The notes under the pieces: generated by a model
The model's input: the letters and a program-made list of their open reading frames with translations, nothing else
Told to the model about the DNA's origin: nothing
The model's database searches: none
Source: Brevinema_A sp051647535
Lineage (GTDB): Bacteria; Spirochaetota; Brevinematia; Brevinematales; Brevinemataceae
Direction: 5' to 3'
NCBI GenBank assembly: GCA_051647535.1
Contig: JBOFEA010000004.1
Coordinates: forward strand, 124,001 to 188,000
Length of the DNA stretch: 64,000 nt
Translations under genes and position numbers: made by a program
Part shown: positions 1-8,117 of the stretch, piece by piece
Layout: the number at the start of each line of letters is the position of its first letter
Numbering within the stretch: the stretch's first letter is position 1

Positions 1-362
1 AGAAATGATGGTTCGCTACTTATTGTTCTTACTAGCAATGCAGCACGTGCAGCTGAAACTGTATCAGGATAATCTTCGATAAGAATATCAAGATCACTTA
101 TCCCTTCTTGAAAAAGTTGCTTAGCCTGAGTTTCTGAGGACATATTTTTCTGCTGTAAAGATGATTGAAGAAGCTGGATAGAATACATTATTTTCTGCCA
201 AGATTTATCAAATAACGCTTTTGCAACTTCCTGCCTATCAACATTCCGCTGATACGATACACCTGCAAATATTGATACAAGCAAAATTGAGCTTAAAATA
301 CCAACTACTATGATTCTTTTTTTCAACAATGTATTCAATACGTTTTCCAGCGTCCAATTCAT
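1..362 (-). CDS. membrane-anchored TPR-like protein (partial, C-terminus off the window)
   Basis: The minus-strand frame opens with ATG at 362 and runs off the left edge after about 120 codons. It begins MNWTLENVL, has one membrane segment near residues 18-36 (IIVVGILSSILLVSIFAGV), then a helical region with a typical TPR-type helix (LFQEGISDLDILIEDYPD followed by small residues). A single N-terminal anchor with extracytoplasmic TPR helices resembles YfgM/CpoB-type tetratricopeptide proteins, but the missing C-terminus prevents a firm call. A GGAG lies 7 nt before the ATG. It starts 35 bp after the S1 gene and is probably cotranscribed with it. Confidence 0.75.
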   Translation of the reverse strand, partial: MNWTLENVLNTLLKKRIIVVGILSSILLVSIFAGVSYQRNVDRQEVAKALFDKSWQKIMYSIQLLQSSLQQKNMSSETQAKQLFQEGISDLDILIEDYPDTVSAARAALLVRTISSEPSF

Positions 363-397
363 TATATTTCTCCGAAGATTATTTATCTAATAACGTT

Positions 398-2080
398 TTA
401 TTGATCTGACATTTTATTCAATAAATCACCAAATACCGATTTTAAATTAGGAGATTCTACTTGGTGGTTTTCAATAACACGATTAATTTCTTGTTTGGAT
501 TGATTTTTAAGCAATTCTTTAATACTGAGTTCTATTTTCTGTCTTTCTGTATTAATACGTGATACAACAGCTTTTACTACATCACCGAGTTTGCATACAG
601 ATTCCGGTGATTCAATTTTTTCAAGAGCTAACTGAGAAATATGAATAAAAGCAAATAATCCGTTTTCTAATTCGACCTCAACCCCATCTCTAAAGATATT
701 AACAACTTTAGTATTTACTACAGAACCAATAGGATAATTATCTGCAAAATTTTGATAAGGATTAGAGGAAAGCTGTTTAATTCCTACTCTCAACTTTTCA
801 TTTACAGGATCACAATTCAATACGGTAGTTACGATAGGCATACCGACAGTAAATTTTTCTTTTAGATTAAAATCTTCTGATTTCCATTCGATATCTTCTT
901 TCCGCACAAGCCCCTGAATACCGTCATCAAATGCAACAAAAATACCAAAATCGGTAATAGAAACAATGTGTCCCGTATGCTTGGAAGCATAATAATAAGT
1001 ATTCGATGCATTATGCCAAGGATTTTCAAGTAAATCACGCAGAGAAACAATTACTCTTTGATTTTGAGAGTCAATATCTTTAATTTGAACTTCAACACGA
1101 TCACCTAGCTGGAGAAGCTGTTGAGGATTAGATACTTTTTTAGTCCAACTCATTTCCTGTACGGGAAGAATCAAATCAGCACCTTCATCAGATTCCAATA
1201 TTGCAACACCTCTACCAAAACGGATAACAGTTGCTGAAACAGTGTCATTGATTGATTTGTTAGACAAAAATACTTCTTTAGGATTTGGAAGAGCATCTTT
1301 ACGGGAAACTTTTACAGAATTCTTAGCAGGATCTATACTTTGAATACAAACTTCAAAAGTATCTCCAATTTTGAGAACTTCTTTAAGATTTTTTATAAAT
1401 TTCCAATCAAATTCAGTGATATGAAGAAACATTCTTATTCCCTCACCGCCAACTAAGGCAAATGAATCATTAATTTCTTCAACTTTAACAGGAATACGAT
1501 CACCTTTTTTAAATTTACCTGTAAATTTTTCAAAATTTTCATTTTGAAGTTTCTGCCTAATAAGTTTTTCGGAAACAACTATCCGATTTCGTTCAAACTT
1601 AATAACAACCATAGGATATGAAAGTCCAATCAAATCAGAAGGATTTTGAGGAGCTCTGATATGAGACAAAGGAAGAAATGCTTTTACCCCATTAATATCA
1701 ACTTCAAAACCACTTGGAGCTCCTTCAGAATTGGAAACCAATTTAACAATTTTCGCTTGTATAGGGGTATTGTTTTCAGATGAAAGTTTAATATCATCCA
1801 TTGCTTTGAATACTAACGCTTTTTTCTGAGATACTTGAGGAACACCGTTTTTTACACCGTTATAAACTACATCTATTTGGTCATTTATATTAACTTCACC
1901 AACAGTTTCATTAAAAGGAAGAATCATCTCGGATTTATCTCCGACATTTACAAAAAATTCATTATCACCTTTTCCGCAAACCTGTCCTTTTAACAAAGTC
2001 TGCTGATTATGAACTGAAGAGCTATTATCTGCTAATTCTCCATTCATAGCCTGCAAAAAAAGATCGCTGTGTGTATTCAT
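398..2080 (-). CDS. rpsA: 30S ribosomal protein S1 (six S1 domains)
   Basis: An array of about six OB-fold S1 RNA-binding domains fills the protein. Typical segments are VIRFGRGVAIL, GHIVSITDFGIFVAF (the most canonical, domain 5) and VVNIFRDGVEVEL, each closing with the usual V-S-x-K/R-x-L/D strand. S1 proteins sit on the small ribosomal subunit and help load mRNA. The longest frame begins with TTG at 2128, but GGAG lies 8 nt before the ATG at 2080 (MNTHSDLF), so that start is preferred and gives about 560 residues. Many bacteria place cmk directly upstream of rpsA; here cmk is 27 kb away. The degenerate N-terminal domains leave a small chance of an S1-like paralogue. Confidence 0.88.
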   Translation of the reverse strand: MNTHSDLFLQAMNGELADNSSSVHNQQTLLKGQVCGKGDNEFFVNVGDKSEMILPFNETVGEVNINDQIDVVYNGVKNGVPQVSQKKALVFKAMDDIKLSSENNTPIQAKIVKLVSNSEGAPSGFEVDINGVKAFLPLSHIRAPQNPSDLIGLSYPMVVIKFERNRIVVSEKLIRQKLQNENFEKFTGKFKKGDRIPVKVEEINDSFALVGGEGIRMFLHITEFDWKFIKNLKEVLKIGDTFEVCIQSIDPAKNSVKVSRKDALPNPKEVFLSNKSINDTVSATVIRFGRGVAILESDEGADLILPVQEMSWTKKVSNPQQLLQLGDRVEVQIKDIDSQNQRVIVSLRDLLENPWHNASNTYYYASKHTGHIVSITDFGIFVAFDDGIQGLVRKEDIEWKSEDFNLKEKFTVGMPIVTTVLNCDPVNEKLRVGIKQLSSNPYQNFADNYPIGSVVNTKVVNIFRDGVEVELENGLFAFIHISQLALEKIESPESVCKLGDVVKAVVSRINTERQKIELSIKELLKNQSKQEINRVIENHQVESPNLKSVFGDLLNKMSDQ

Positions 2081-2197
2081 AATTGATACTCCATTCCCTA
2101 GATCAATATCCATGTCTAGTTTTTCCAAATATTTTTATTATTACTAATTTTTTACAAAATCGCAAGTAAAAATAACTATTTTTTATGTTATATATTC

Positions 2198-2827
2198 TCA
2201 GCGATTGGATAAAATTGAAATATTTCTAATTTCAAAAGAAGCTTCTGTTCTTGTTTTATCATAACTAATCGTTTTAAAAACATGAGGAACAAAATATTTT
2301 CCTAATTTTTCCCAAGTAATCGACAATACAAAAATTTTCTTATTTTTTTCAAAATAAGCAATTTCAGAAACCAATCCCAACATTCCTATTTTAAAAAAAT
2401 AAGTGACCGGTATATCACCTTTACGGTATTCAACTCTGAACACGTTTTCTTTAGGAATAGAAATAGTAAAACGCTTTCTTAATCTGGTATAACCAGCAGT
2501 AGAAAGCAACGGAAGCATCATTGTATTAATATAAACCGCATAAGAAGATAAAAAATTTTGATAAAATGTTTCCGAACCGCATACAAGCAAATCTACCCCT
2601 TTTTCGGTGTGATAATCTACTTTTACTGTGTATGGAGCGGGAATTTTATTTTGAATTAATTTTTTTGCACTTGCCGAAGACATTTCAGCTCCGAATGCAG
2701 AAGGCATTAACATTCCGGTATGCTTGGCACGGACTTTTTCGAAAAGAACATCCGGTTCGTTTCCGTAAGCAACGAAAGGTACAACTACTAATAATACCCA
2801 AATAGAGTATTTTACCGTATTCCTCAC
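2198..2827 (-). CDS. exported protein of unknown function
   Basis: 209 residues with a signal peptide (SIWVLLVVVPFVAYG, cleavage expected near residue 22) and no internal membrane segment. The mature part alternates short beta-like stretches (YTVKVDYHTEKGVDLLVCG, VFRVEYRKGDIPVTYFFKIG, KKIFVLSITWEKLG), which suggests a beta-rich periplasmic fold somewhat like LolA/LolB half-barrels, though no family motif is recognised. The start is GTG at 2827 with GGAGG 6-7 nt upstream. It lies 30 bp after the large lipoprotein gene on the same strand, so the two are probably one transcript. Confidence 0.7.
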   Translation of the reverse strand: MRNTVKYSIWVLLVVVPFVAYGNEPDVLFEKVRAKHTGMLMPSAFGAEMSSASAKKLIQNKIPAPYTVKVDYHTEKGVDLLVCGSETFYQNFLSSYAVYINTMMLPLLSTAGYTRLRKRFTISIPKENVFRVEYRKGDIPVTYFFKIGMLGLVSEIAYFEKNKKIFVLSITWEKLGKYFVPHVFKTISYDKTRTEASFEIRNISILSNR

Positions 2828-2857
2828 AACGTACCTCCTTTAATACAAACTGGCATG

Positions 2858-5104
2858 TTAAATTAATAAAAATTTTCTAATAAATCGTGCAATTCGGGAA
2901 TAACGACCCCAATTTAATGTACGATCAATAAAATCTTGTGTTCTATCGGCATCTGAAGCCGAATCCAAATAACCTTGTACTGGACTACCATCTGGAGCAA
3001 CATTGGTGATCCGCAAACGAACTAACCCATCGGAGCCATAGGACACGAGTACTTCTCTCCGTCTTGCAGCACCAATAAAATAAGCAATACCATTTTTTGA
3101 ATAGTATTCCGCTTCTATTGCCAATGTCTCATCTTTATTAAAACGAACACCCAAAATACCATCAACACCGTCAGCTATCCAAAGCAAATCCTGATAAGGA
3201 AATATATAAAAACCTTCACCGGCTAACGTGATACGATTAATCATTTCACCAATTTTATTTTTTTTCAAGCGACGATATACTTTCAGTCCATCAAGTTTAT
3301 CCGCTACGATAATATATTTTTTTCCATAAATTTCATACGGAACAATCATAGAAACTTCAGAAAAATCCCTTTTTACTTGGGAAACAATTTTTCCTGAGAT
3401 ACGGTCAATCACAGCAAAACCCTTTTTACCAAGCGCAGCATATAATGATTTTTGATCTGCATAAATATTTCTTACCCCAGCCAACACTGTATTAGTACTT
3501 ATTACAACTACATCAGTTTTTACACTGTATTGGGGAAGCAACTTCAAAATTGCAGATAATACGGAAGCATCCAGTAATTCTATAATATCAAGATACTTTT
3601 CTTGCTGCAACAACGAATAAATCTGCCCAACCTCAGCTCCTGAAGCATACAGAAGAGGAAGAATATCTTTCATTACAGCAGCTTGGCTGAATAATGATTG
3701 AAACAACTGCTGCAGTTCTAATTGTGAAAATTCGTACAGCATATTTTTTATTTCTTCGGATCCGGTAAAAAAGAATTTGCGTCCAATACTTTTTATTGTT
3801 TGTTCAATTTCCGATCCTGCATTGCCCACGGGTTTTCTATTAAGAAAAGGATTATATTTAGGATCATGAAGTTTGTTAATATCTATATTTTTTTGTGTAG
3901 TAATCGCCTTCAAATTAGAAAGATATGACGCAATATATAACGTTTCAGGTTGAGAAGGTTTGATATCTCTAGGCGGTACAGCACTAGAATTATTCAAAAA
4001 AGCTGTTATATCTTTTGATCGAGTCAGTTCTTGAAGAGGATTTAAAGGAACTCCATTCTGCATATTAGACAAGGCTTGAAGAGGCAACCCTTCTAAATTT
4101 TGATTATTTGTCAAATTTGGAAGAACTGAAAGGGCTTGTTCAGGCAGAGAAAGATCTACAACCGTTTGAGGTAGACTTTTTAAAAAAGAACTCAACATTT
4201 CAGGATCAGACAACACCTTATTAAATCCTTCTTCTCCAAGAAGATCTTTCGCAGTTGTAAAAATATTAGACAATGTTTCCTGATCAGGAATATTAATCAA
4301 TCGCTGAAGTTCCTGTTGCTGCTGAGAATTCAAAAAAGGTATATTGGTTACCAATTCCGAAAACAAAGTTTTGTTTTGAACAGCAAGTTCGGCAAGAGTA
4401 CGAATATTTGATATTTGAGAAATATTTGTAATATCATCCATACCAGGAGCGCCTAATGGAGCAAAAAAAGCAAGAGGATTTCCAAATTCAGACCGTGAAA
4501 TAAAATCCACTAATGCCGCTACTTTGTGCTGTTCAAAAAGACTATTTGATGAAATTGTCAAATCGTATGAAACAATGCCTATTGTTTCATCCGCAGCTAA
4601 AATATGAAAGATTCCCTTAGGATTAAAAGTAGTAATTGTATTTCGAATACGAAGTCCGGGCATTGTTTTCAAGGATCCGAGAAGCGTAATTGTTTCTTGA
4701 GAAATATCAGCTGCACCAAAGCCTCCTCCGGAAAGAGTGTCAAAAGCAAAAATCAAATTTGTAGATTTTTCAGTTTCTACAACTTCCACCGTACGAACAT
4801 AAATCGGCTCAAAATCTTCCGTATACAAATTCGTTAACGACAAAGAAGACACCGGATCCATCGAATCTCCAACAATCCGATATACCAAAATCCCTCCTGA
4901 TCCTGAAGCTGCATAAATTAAATCACCATATTGAATAAATTTTCTGATTTCTTGATTTTCAGGAGTTTGAGACCACGAAACCGCAAACAGAGGAAACGCT
5001 TTAGTTTCATCCGTTTGCAATCTCGCGCAGGACACACTGAAGAAAACTACAATGAACAAAAACAAAATATTTTTTTGACCCAATACTTTCTCCATATGTT
5101 TCAA
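2858..5104 (-). CDS. large lipoprotein with an interrupted LVIVD-like beta-propeller
   Basis: The N-terminus is a lipoprotein signal (LFLFIVVFFSVSC). Short propeller-like repeats of the form x-x-G-I/L-x-V-x occur on both sides of a long insert: SGGILVYRI and ETIGIVSYDL near the N-terminus; KKGFAVIDRI, LDGLKVYRRL, VDGILGVRF and SDGLVRLRI near the C-terminus. Between them about 330 residues are helical and rich in Q, L, S and N (residues roughly 210-540). The frame opens with TTG at 5104; the ATG at 5095 (MEKVLGQ) is equally possible because neither has a good ribosome site. Likely an outer-membrane or periplasmic surface lipoprotein; function unknown. Confidence 0.75.
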   Translation of the reverse strand: MKHMEKVLGQKNILFLFIVVFFSVSCARLQTDETKAFPLFAVSWSQTPENQEIRKFIQYGDLIYAASGSGGILVYRIVGDSMDPVSSLSLTNLYTEDFEPIYVRTVEVVETEKSTNLIFAFDTLSGGGFGAADISQETITLLGSLKTMPGLRIRNTITTFNPKGIFHILAADETIGIVSYDLTISSNSLFEQHKVAALVDFISRSEFGNPLAFFAPLGAPGMDDITNISQISNIRTLAELAVQNKTLFSELVTNIPFLNSQQQQELQRLINIPDQETLSNIFTTAKDLLGEEGFNKVLSDPEMLSSFLKSLPQTVVDLSLPEQALSVLPNLTNNQNLEGLPLQALSNMQNGVPLNPLQELTRSKDITAFLNNSSAVPPRDIKPSQPETLYIASYLSNLKAITTQKNIDINKLHDPKYNPFLNRKPVGNAGSEIEQTIKSIGRKFFFTGSEEIKNMLYEFSQLELQQLFQSLFSQAAVMKDILPLLYASGAEVGQIYSLLQQEKYLDIIELLDASVLSAILKLLPQYSVKTDVVVISTNTVLAGVRNIYADQKSLYAALGKKGFAVIDRISGKIVSQVKRDFSEVSMIVPYEIYGKKYIIVADKLDGLKVYRRLKKNKIGEMINRITLAGEGFYIFPYQDLLWIADGVDGILGVRFNKDETLAIEAEYYSKNGIAYFIGAARRREVLVSYGSDGLVRLRITNVAPDGSPVQGYLDSASDADRTQDFIDRTLNWGRYSRIARFIRKFLLI

Positions 5105-5131
5105 TAAATTGCTGTAAATTGTATTTCTTTA

Positions 5132-5158
5132 CTGTTTTCTTTACAGTAAAGAAAACAG
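5132..5158. repeat. 27-nt near-perfect palindrome, candidate operator
   Basis: The left arm CTGTTTTCTTTAC (5132-5144) is the exact reverse complement of GTAAAGAAAACAG (5146-5158) with a single central A. It lies 28 nt upstream of the lipoprotein start on the minus strand. The one-base centre and lack of a T-run argue for a protein-binding site rather than a terminator. Confidence 0.6.
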
Positions 5159-5318
5159 CAACTTATTATTATAAAAAAATTTCAATAAAATTTCAAATTT
5201 AACCGAAAATTAAATTATTTAACAGCTGATTTTTATTATTAGTTGCAAAAATAATCGTTTTATCGGATACTATAATTACTTTAACATTTGTTATTTTTTA
5301 ACTTCAACATGTTTTGTT

Positions 5319-5343
5319 TGATGTTTCAGCTGTTCAAACATCA
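5319..5343. repeat. 8-bp inverted repeat with 9-nt loop
   Basis: TGATGTTT (5319-5326) pairs with AAACATCA (5336-5343). It lies about 65 nt upstream of the batD start and could be an operator or part of the 5' leader. Nothing else in it is recognisable. Confidence 0.35.
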
Positions 5344-5408
5344 CCAATAATCCGTCAACAGCTATAAAAAATTTTATATCTATATTGTTTATCTATATTG
5401 GAGCGACT

Positions 5409-7136
5409 ATGAAAAAATTTACTATTCTTACAATATTAACAACAATACTAACAACCATATTTGCATCCTACGCTTATGGAGTAGAACCTGTCACCCGCGT
5501 CACCACAACTCCTAAGGTAATAGGAACTAATGAAACTGCCATAATCTCTGTTGATATTATTAACTGCGAACTCACAAGTACCCCTGTTCTTTCCAAAGCC
5601 AGTAAAGATTTTGACTTACAGTTCCTAGGTCCTCAGAAAAGCCATGAAACAAGAATTATTAACGGATCCGTTTCTGTAAGAGAAACATATTCCTATATGT
5701 TTAGACTCATCCCCAAATCAACAGGAAATATCACTATCCCCGCTTTTATCGGTCAAACAAAATTAGGCAAAGAAATATACACTGAATCATCATCAATAGA
5801 AATTCAAAAAATCGACTCGTTGAGAGCATCCCATCAGAATATCTTTAGAGGATTAAATTCCTTTTTCAATAGTGACCCTGGAACTCCCTTTCTTCAATGG
5901 CGGCTTTCATCTGCTGAAACCATTCAAAACACATATATTATTGCTGATCTCTATATATTTTCTCAAAATCCTAATTTTTTAGATCATTTAAACTATCTGA
6001 AAATGCAACAAAGACCAGGATTTGATGGAGGAGTGCTTTATGAAATCGATTCTCCCCCTAATCCTGAAACTATTGTAGAAAATTTTGGATTCCTCTCGAA
6101 ATTTTATGGCAGACACTTCAAAAGTTATTTGATCTTCCCTTTAGAAAAAGGGGAACTTCGTTTGAATCCGCCTTTATTTATTTATGATAATCCGCCTTTT
6201 TCAACTTATGTAAACGGTGAAAATATCCTTATTAAATCCATTCCTACTACCAAAAATCTTACATACATAGGCAAAACATTAGATATCGAAATGACTCTCT
6301 CATCTACAAATATCAATGTTTCTGAAGAAGCAGTAATGACTCTTAGAATTTCCGGAAACGGAAATACTGATTTTTTTGCCAATCCGTTTAAAGATGTACA
6401 GATTAATAATTTATTTATTTCGGACCCCGATACAAAAATTCAAATCTCTCAAGAAGATAACAACAATTTTACCATGATCAAAGAATTTACTTATACTATT
6501 ATTCCAAGAGCTGAAGGATCGTTCACTATTCCATCCGTAAAACTTAATTATTCCACTCCTCAGGGTGTTTCCAAAGAAATCGTCTCCGAAGAGCTTACAT
6601 TAACTGCTCAAGCAGTTCAAAACACAAACCATTTTTCGAATAATCTGCCGATTCTATCCGAAAAATCTCGTACCATCAATTATAGTTCCGGTTGGTTGTT
6701 TATTTTATTTTCGATATTATCAGGAAGTATAATAATCGCTGTAGGCTATTCTATTATGCTGAAGAACAATCGACTACTGTCAGATCACAAATTTTCAAGA
6801 TTTTCAGGTGCCAAAACACGAATCGAGCAAGCTCTTTCTGAAAGTATAACTGCTCTTGAAAAAAAAGATTATCGTTCTGCTGCCAGACTTCTTAGACAAG
6901 GTATATTGAATTTTTGTACAGACAAATTTTCCCTACCGGTATCCAGTTCGCCACAAGAAATTATTACTTTCTTTAAACAAAAAGGAATTACATTTTCTTT
7001 AGAAGAAGAATTTCTCGCCTTAACAAAACGATTAGAATTCTGTGCCTTTACCAATAACCCCAATGCTGAAATCCTTCAATCCGAATTGGAAAAAGCCAAG
7101 CTCGTTATTGAAGCTGTCAACCGCTTAAAAAGATAA
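5409..7136 (+). CDS. batD: BatD-like aerotolerance protein
   Basis: BatD proteins are exported, membrane-anchored beta-sandwich proteins that normally accompany BatA/BatB von Willebrand proteins and a MoxR ATPase. This one has a signal peptide, repeated immunoglobulin-like stretches (the first about residues 25-130, a later one near 290-410 with VSEEAVMTLRISGNGN and GSFTIPSVKLNYSTPQG), one membrane helix near residues 429-452 and a cytoplasmic helical tail (ARLLRQGILNFCTDKF). The start was set at ATG 5409, which has GGAG 5 nt upstream, rather than the in-frame TTG at 5385. No batA, batB or moxR is nearby, so it is an orphan here. Confidence 0.82.
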   Translation: MKKFTILTILTTILTTIFASYAYGVEPVTRVTTTPKVIGTNETAIISVDIINCELTSTPVLSKASKDFDLQFLGPQKSHETRIINGSVSVRETYSYMFRLIPKSTGNITIPAFIGQTKLGKEIYTESSSIEIQKIDSLRASHQNIFRGLNSFFNSDPGTPFLQWRLSSAETIQNTYIIADLYIFSQNPNFLDHLNYLKMQQRPGFDGGVLYEIDSPPNPETIVENFGFLSKFYGRHFKSYLIFPLEKGELRLNPPLFIYDNPPFSTYVNGENILIKSIPTTKNLTYIGKTLDIEMTLSSTNINVSEEAVMTLRISGNGNTDFFANPFKDVQINNLFISDPDTKIQISQEDNNNFTMIKEFTYTIIPRAEGSFTIPSVKLNYSTPQGVSKEIVSEELTLTAQAVQNTNHFSNNLPILSEKSRTINYSSGWLFILFSILSGSIIIAVGYSIMLKNNRLLSDHKFSRFSGAKTRIEQALSESITALEKKDYRSAARLLRQGILNFCTDKFSLPVSSSPQEIITFFKQKGITFSLEEEFLALTKRLEFCAFTNNPNAEILQSELEKAKLVIEAVNRLKR

Positions 7137-7146
7137 TAATTATACA

Positions 7147-7178
7147 AAAATCCGAAAGGTATTATCCCTTCGGATTTT
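7147..7178. terminator. bidirectional hairpin terminator
   Basis: AAAATCCGAA (7147-7156) pairs with TTCGGATTTT (7169-7178), with two further GG/CC pairs inside. It sits between the convergent batD and glycosyltransferase genes, with A and T runs on the two flanks. Confidence 0.75.
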
Positions 7179-7214
7179 GTTTAAATATATTATTTTATCA
7201 ATCAGCCGAATATT

Positions 7215-7937
7215 TCAACCGAATATTTTTTTTAACAAAAAACGCAGCCGAATCCAAATACAGCCAAATATAGCTTCGTAAATAATAGAACCTTGAAGTT
7301 TAGTCTGCCCTACTGTTCTATCTATAAATACAATAGGTACTTCAGAAATTGAAAAATTTGAATAATATGCAAGAGATTTCATTTCGATTTGAAACATATA
7401 CCCTTTTGCTCGAATATTTTCCAAATTAATACTTTCCAACACTTTTCTGTTATACGCATTGTAGCCGCCCGTCAAATCAGAAACAGAAACACCGGTAATA
7501 CATTTGGCATAAAAATTGGCCGCTATACTTAAAAGAAGTCTTTTCAAATCCCAATCCAAAACCCTGACTCCATTAATATACCTCGAACCAAAAACAGCAT
7601 CCGATCCACTTTCCAAGGCATCAACAAATTTCTTTAATTCTTTGGGATCATGTGATAAATCAGCATCCATTTGGACTGCAAAATCATAATTTTGTTCCAG
7701 AATTCTTTTGAAACCGGCGATATACGCACGTCCTAATCCATCTTTTTCTTTGCGTTCCAAAAGAAATACTCTTCGACCAAATTCTTTTTCTGCTTTGACA
7801 AGATCAGCCGTACCATCCGGAGAATTATCATCTACAACCAATACATCCAAAGAAGATTGTTCCAAAATCAAGGGAATAATTCTTTCTATATTTCCTTTTT
7901 CATTGTAAGTAGGAATAATAACCGTTCCTTTCATCAT
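7215..7937 (-). CDS. polyprenyl-phosphate mannose/glucose synthase (GT2)
   Basis: A 240-residue family 2 glycosyltransferase of the dolichol-phosphate mannose synthase type, which moves a hexose from a nucleotide sugar to polyprenyl phosphate on the inner membrane face. Motifs in order: IPTYNE (8-13), VVDDNSPDGT (34-43), the metal-binding DADLSHDP (91-98), GSRY and DLTGGYNAY. The C-terminus is short and carries no membrane helices, as in the soluble single-domain class. The ATG at 7937 follows a second in-frame ATG choice one codon on; the ribosome site is weak. A well-formed promoter lies at 7983-8011. Which sugar it uses cannot be told. Confidence 0.88.
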   Translation of the reverse strand: MMKGTVIIPTYNEKGNIERIIPLILEQSSLDVLVVDDNSPDGTADLVKAEKEFGRRVFLLERKEKDGLGRAYIAGFKRILEQNYDFAVQMDADLSHDPKELKKFVDALESGSDAVFGSRYINGVRVLDWDLKRLLLSIAANFYAKCITGVSVSDLTGGYNAYNRKVLESINLENIRAKGYMFQIEMKSLAYYSNFSISEVPIVFIDRTVGQTKLQGSIIYEAIFGCIWIRLRFLLKKIFG

Positions 7938-7982
7938 TCAACCAGCACCCCTAACTTCTAAAAATCCAATTCCATATCTCAT

Positions 7983-8011
7983 ATTATACTTCATATTATC
8001 AAAAACATCAA
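7983..8011 (-). promoter_or_regulatory. sigma-70 promoter for the GT2 gene
   Basis: On the minus strand TTGATG (8006-8011) is followed after 17 nt by a perfect TATAAT (7983-7988), about 45 nt before the start codon. Confidence 0.65.
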
Positions 8012-8035
8012 TTTACAATGTACCAATTAAAGTAT

Positions 8036-8064
8036 TTGAAAAATTATAAAAATTACTTTATACT
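8036..8064 (+). promoter_or_regulatory. sigma-70 promoter for the exported propeller protein
   Basis: TTGAAA (8036-8041), a 17-nt spacer and TATACT (8059-8064), about 53 nt before the ATG at 8118. It is back to back with the promoter of the GT2 gene. Confidence 0.6.
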
Positions 8065-8117
8065 AATCTACATATTTAAAAAATAATTTCTATTTTACGA
8101 TTAAAGGATAAATAAAG

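Larger units (their letters stand above)
5105..5408. other. divergent intergenic region with two dyad elements
   Basis: About 300 bp between two divergently transcribed genes. It holds no convincing ORF or RNA gene. What it does hold is a perfect 13-bp inverted repeat (5132-5158) near the left gene and an 8-bp dyad with a 9-nt loop (5319-5343) near the right gene. A TATAAT lies around 5270 but no good -35 is spaced correctly from it. Confidence 0.6.
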
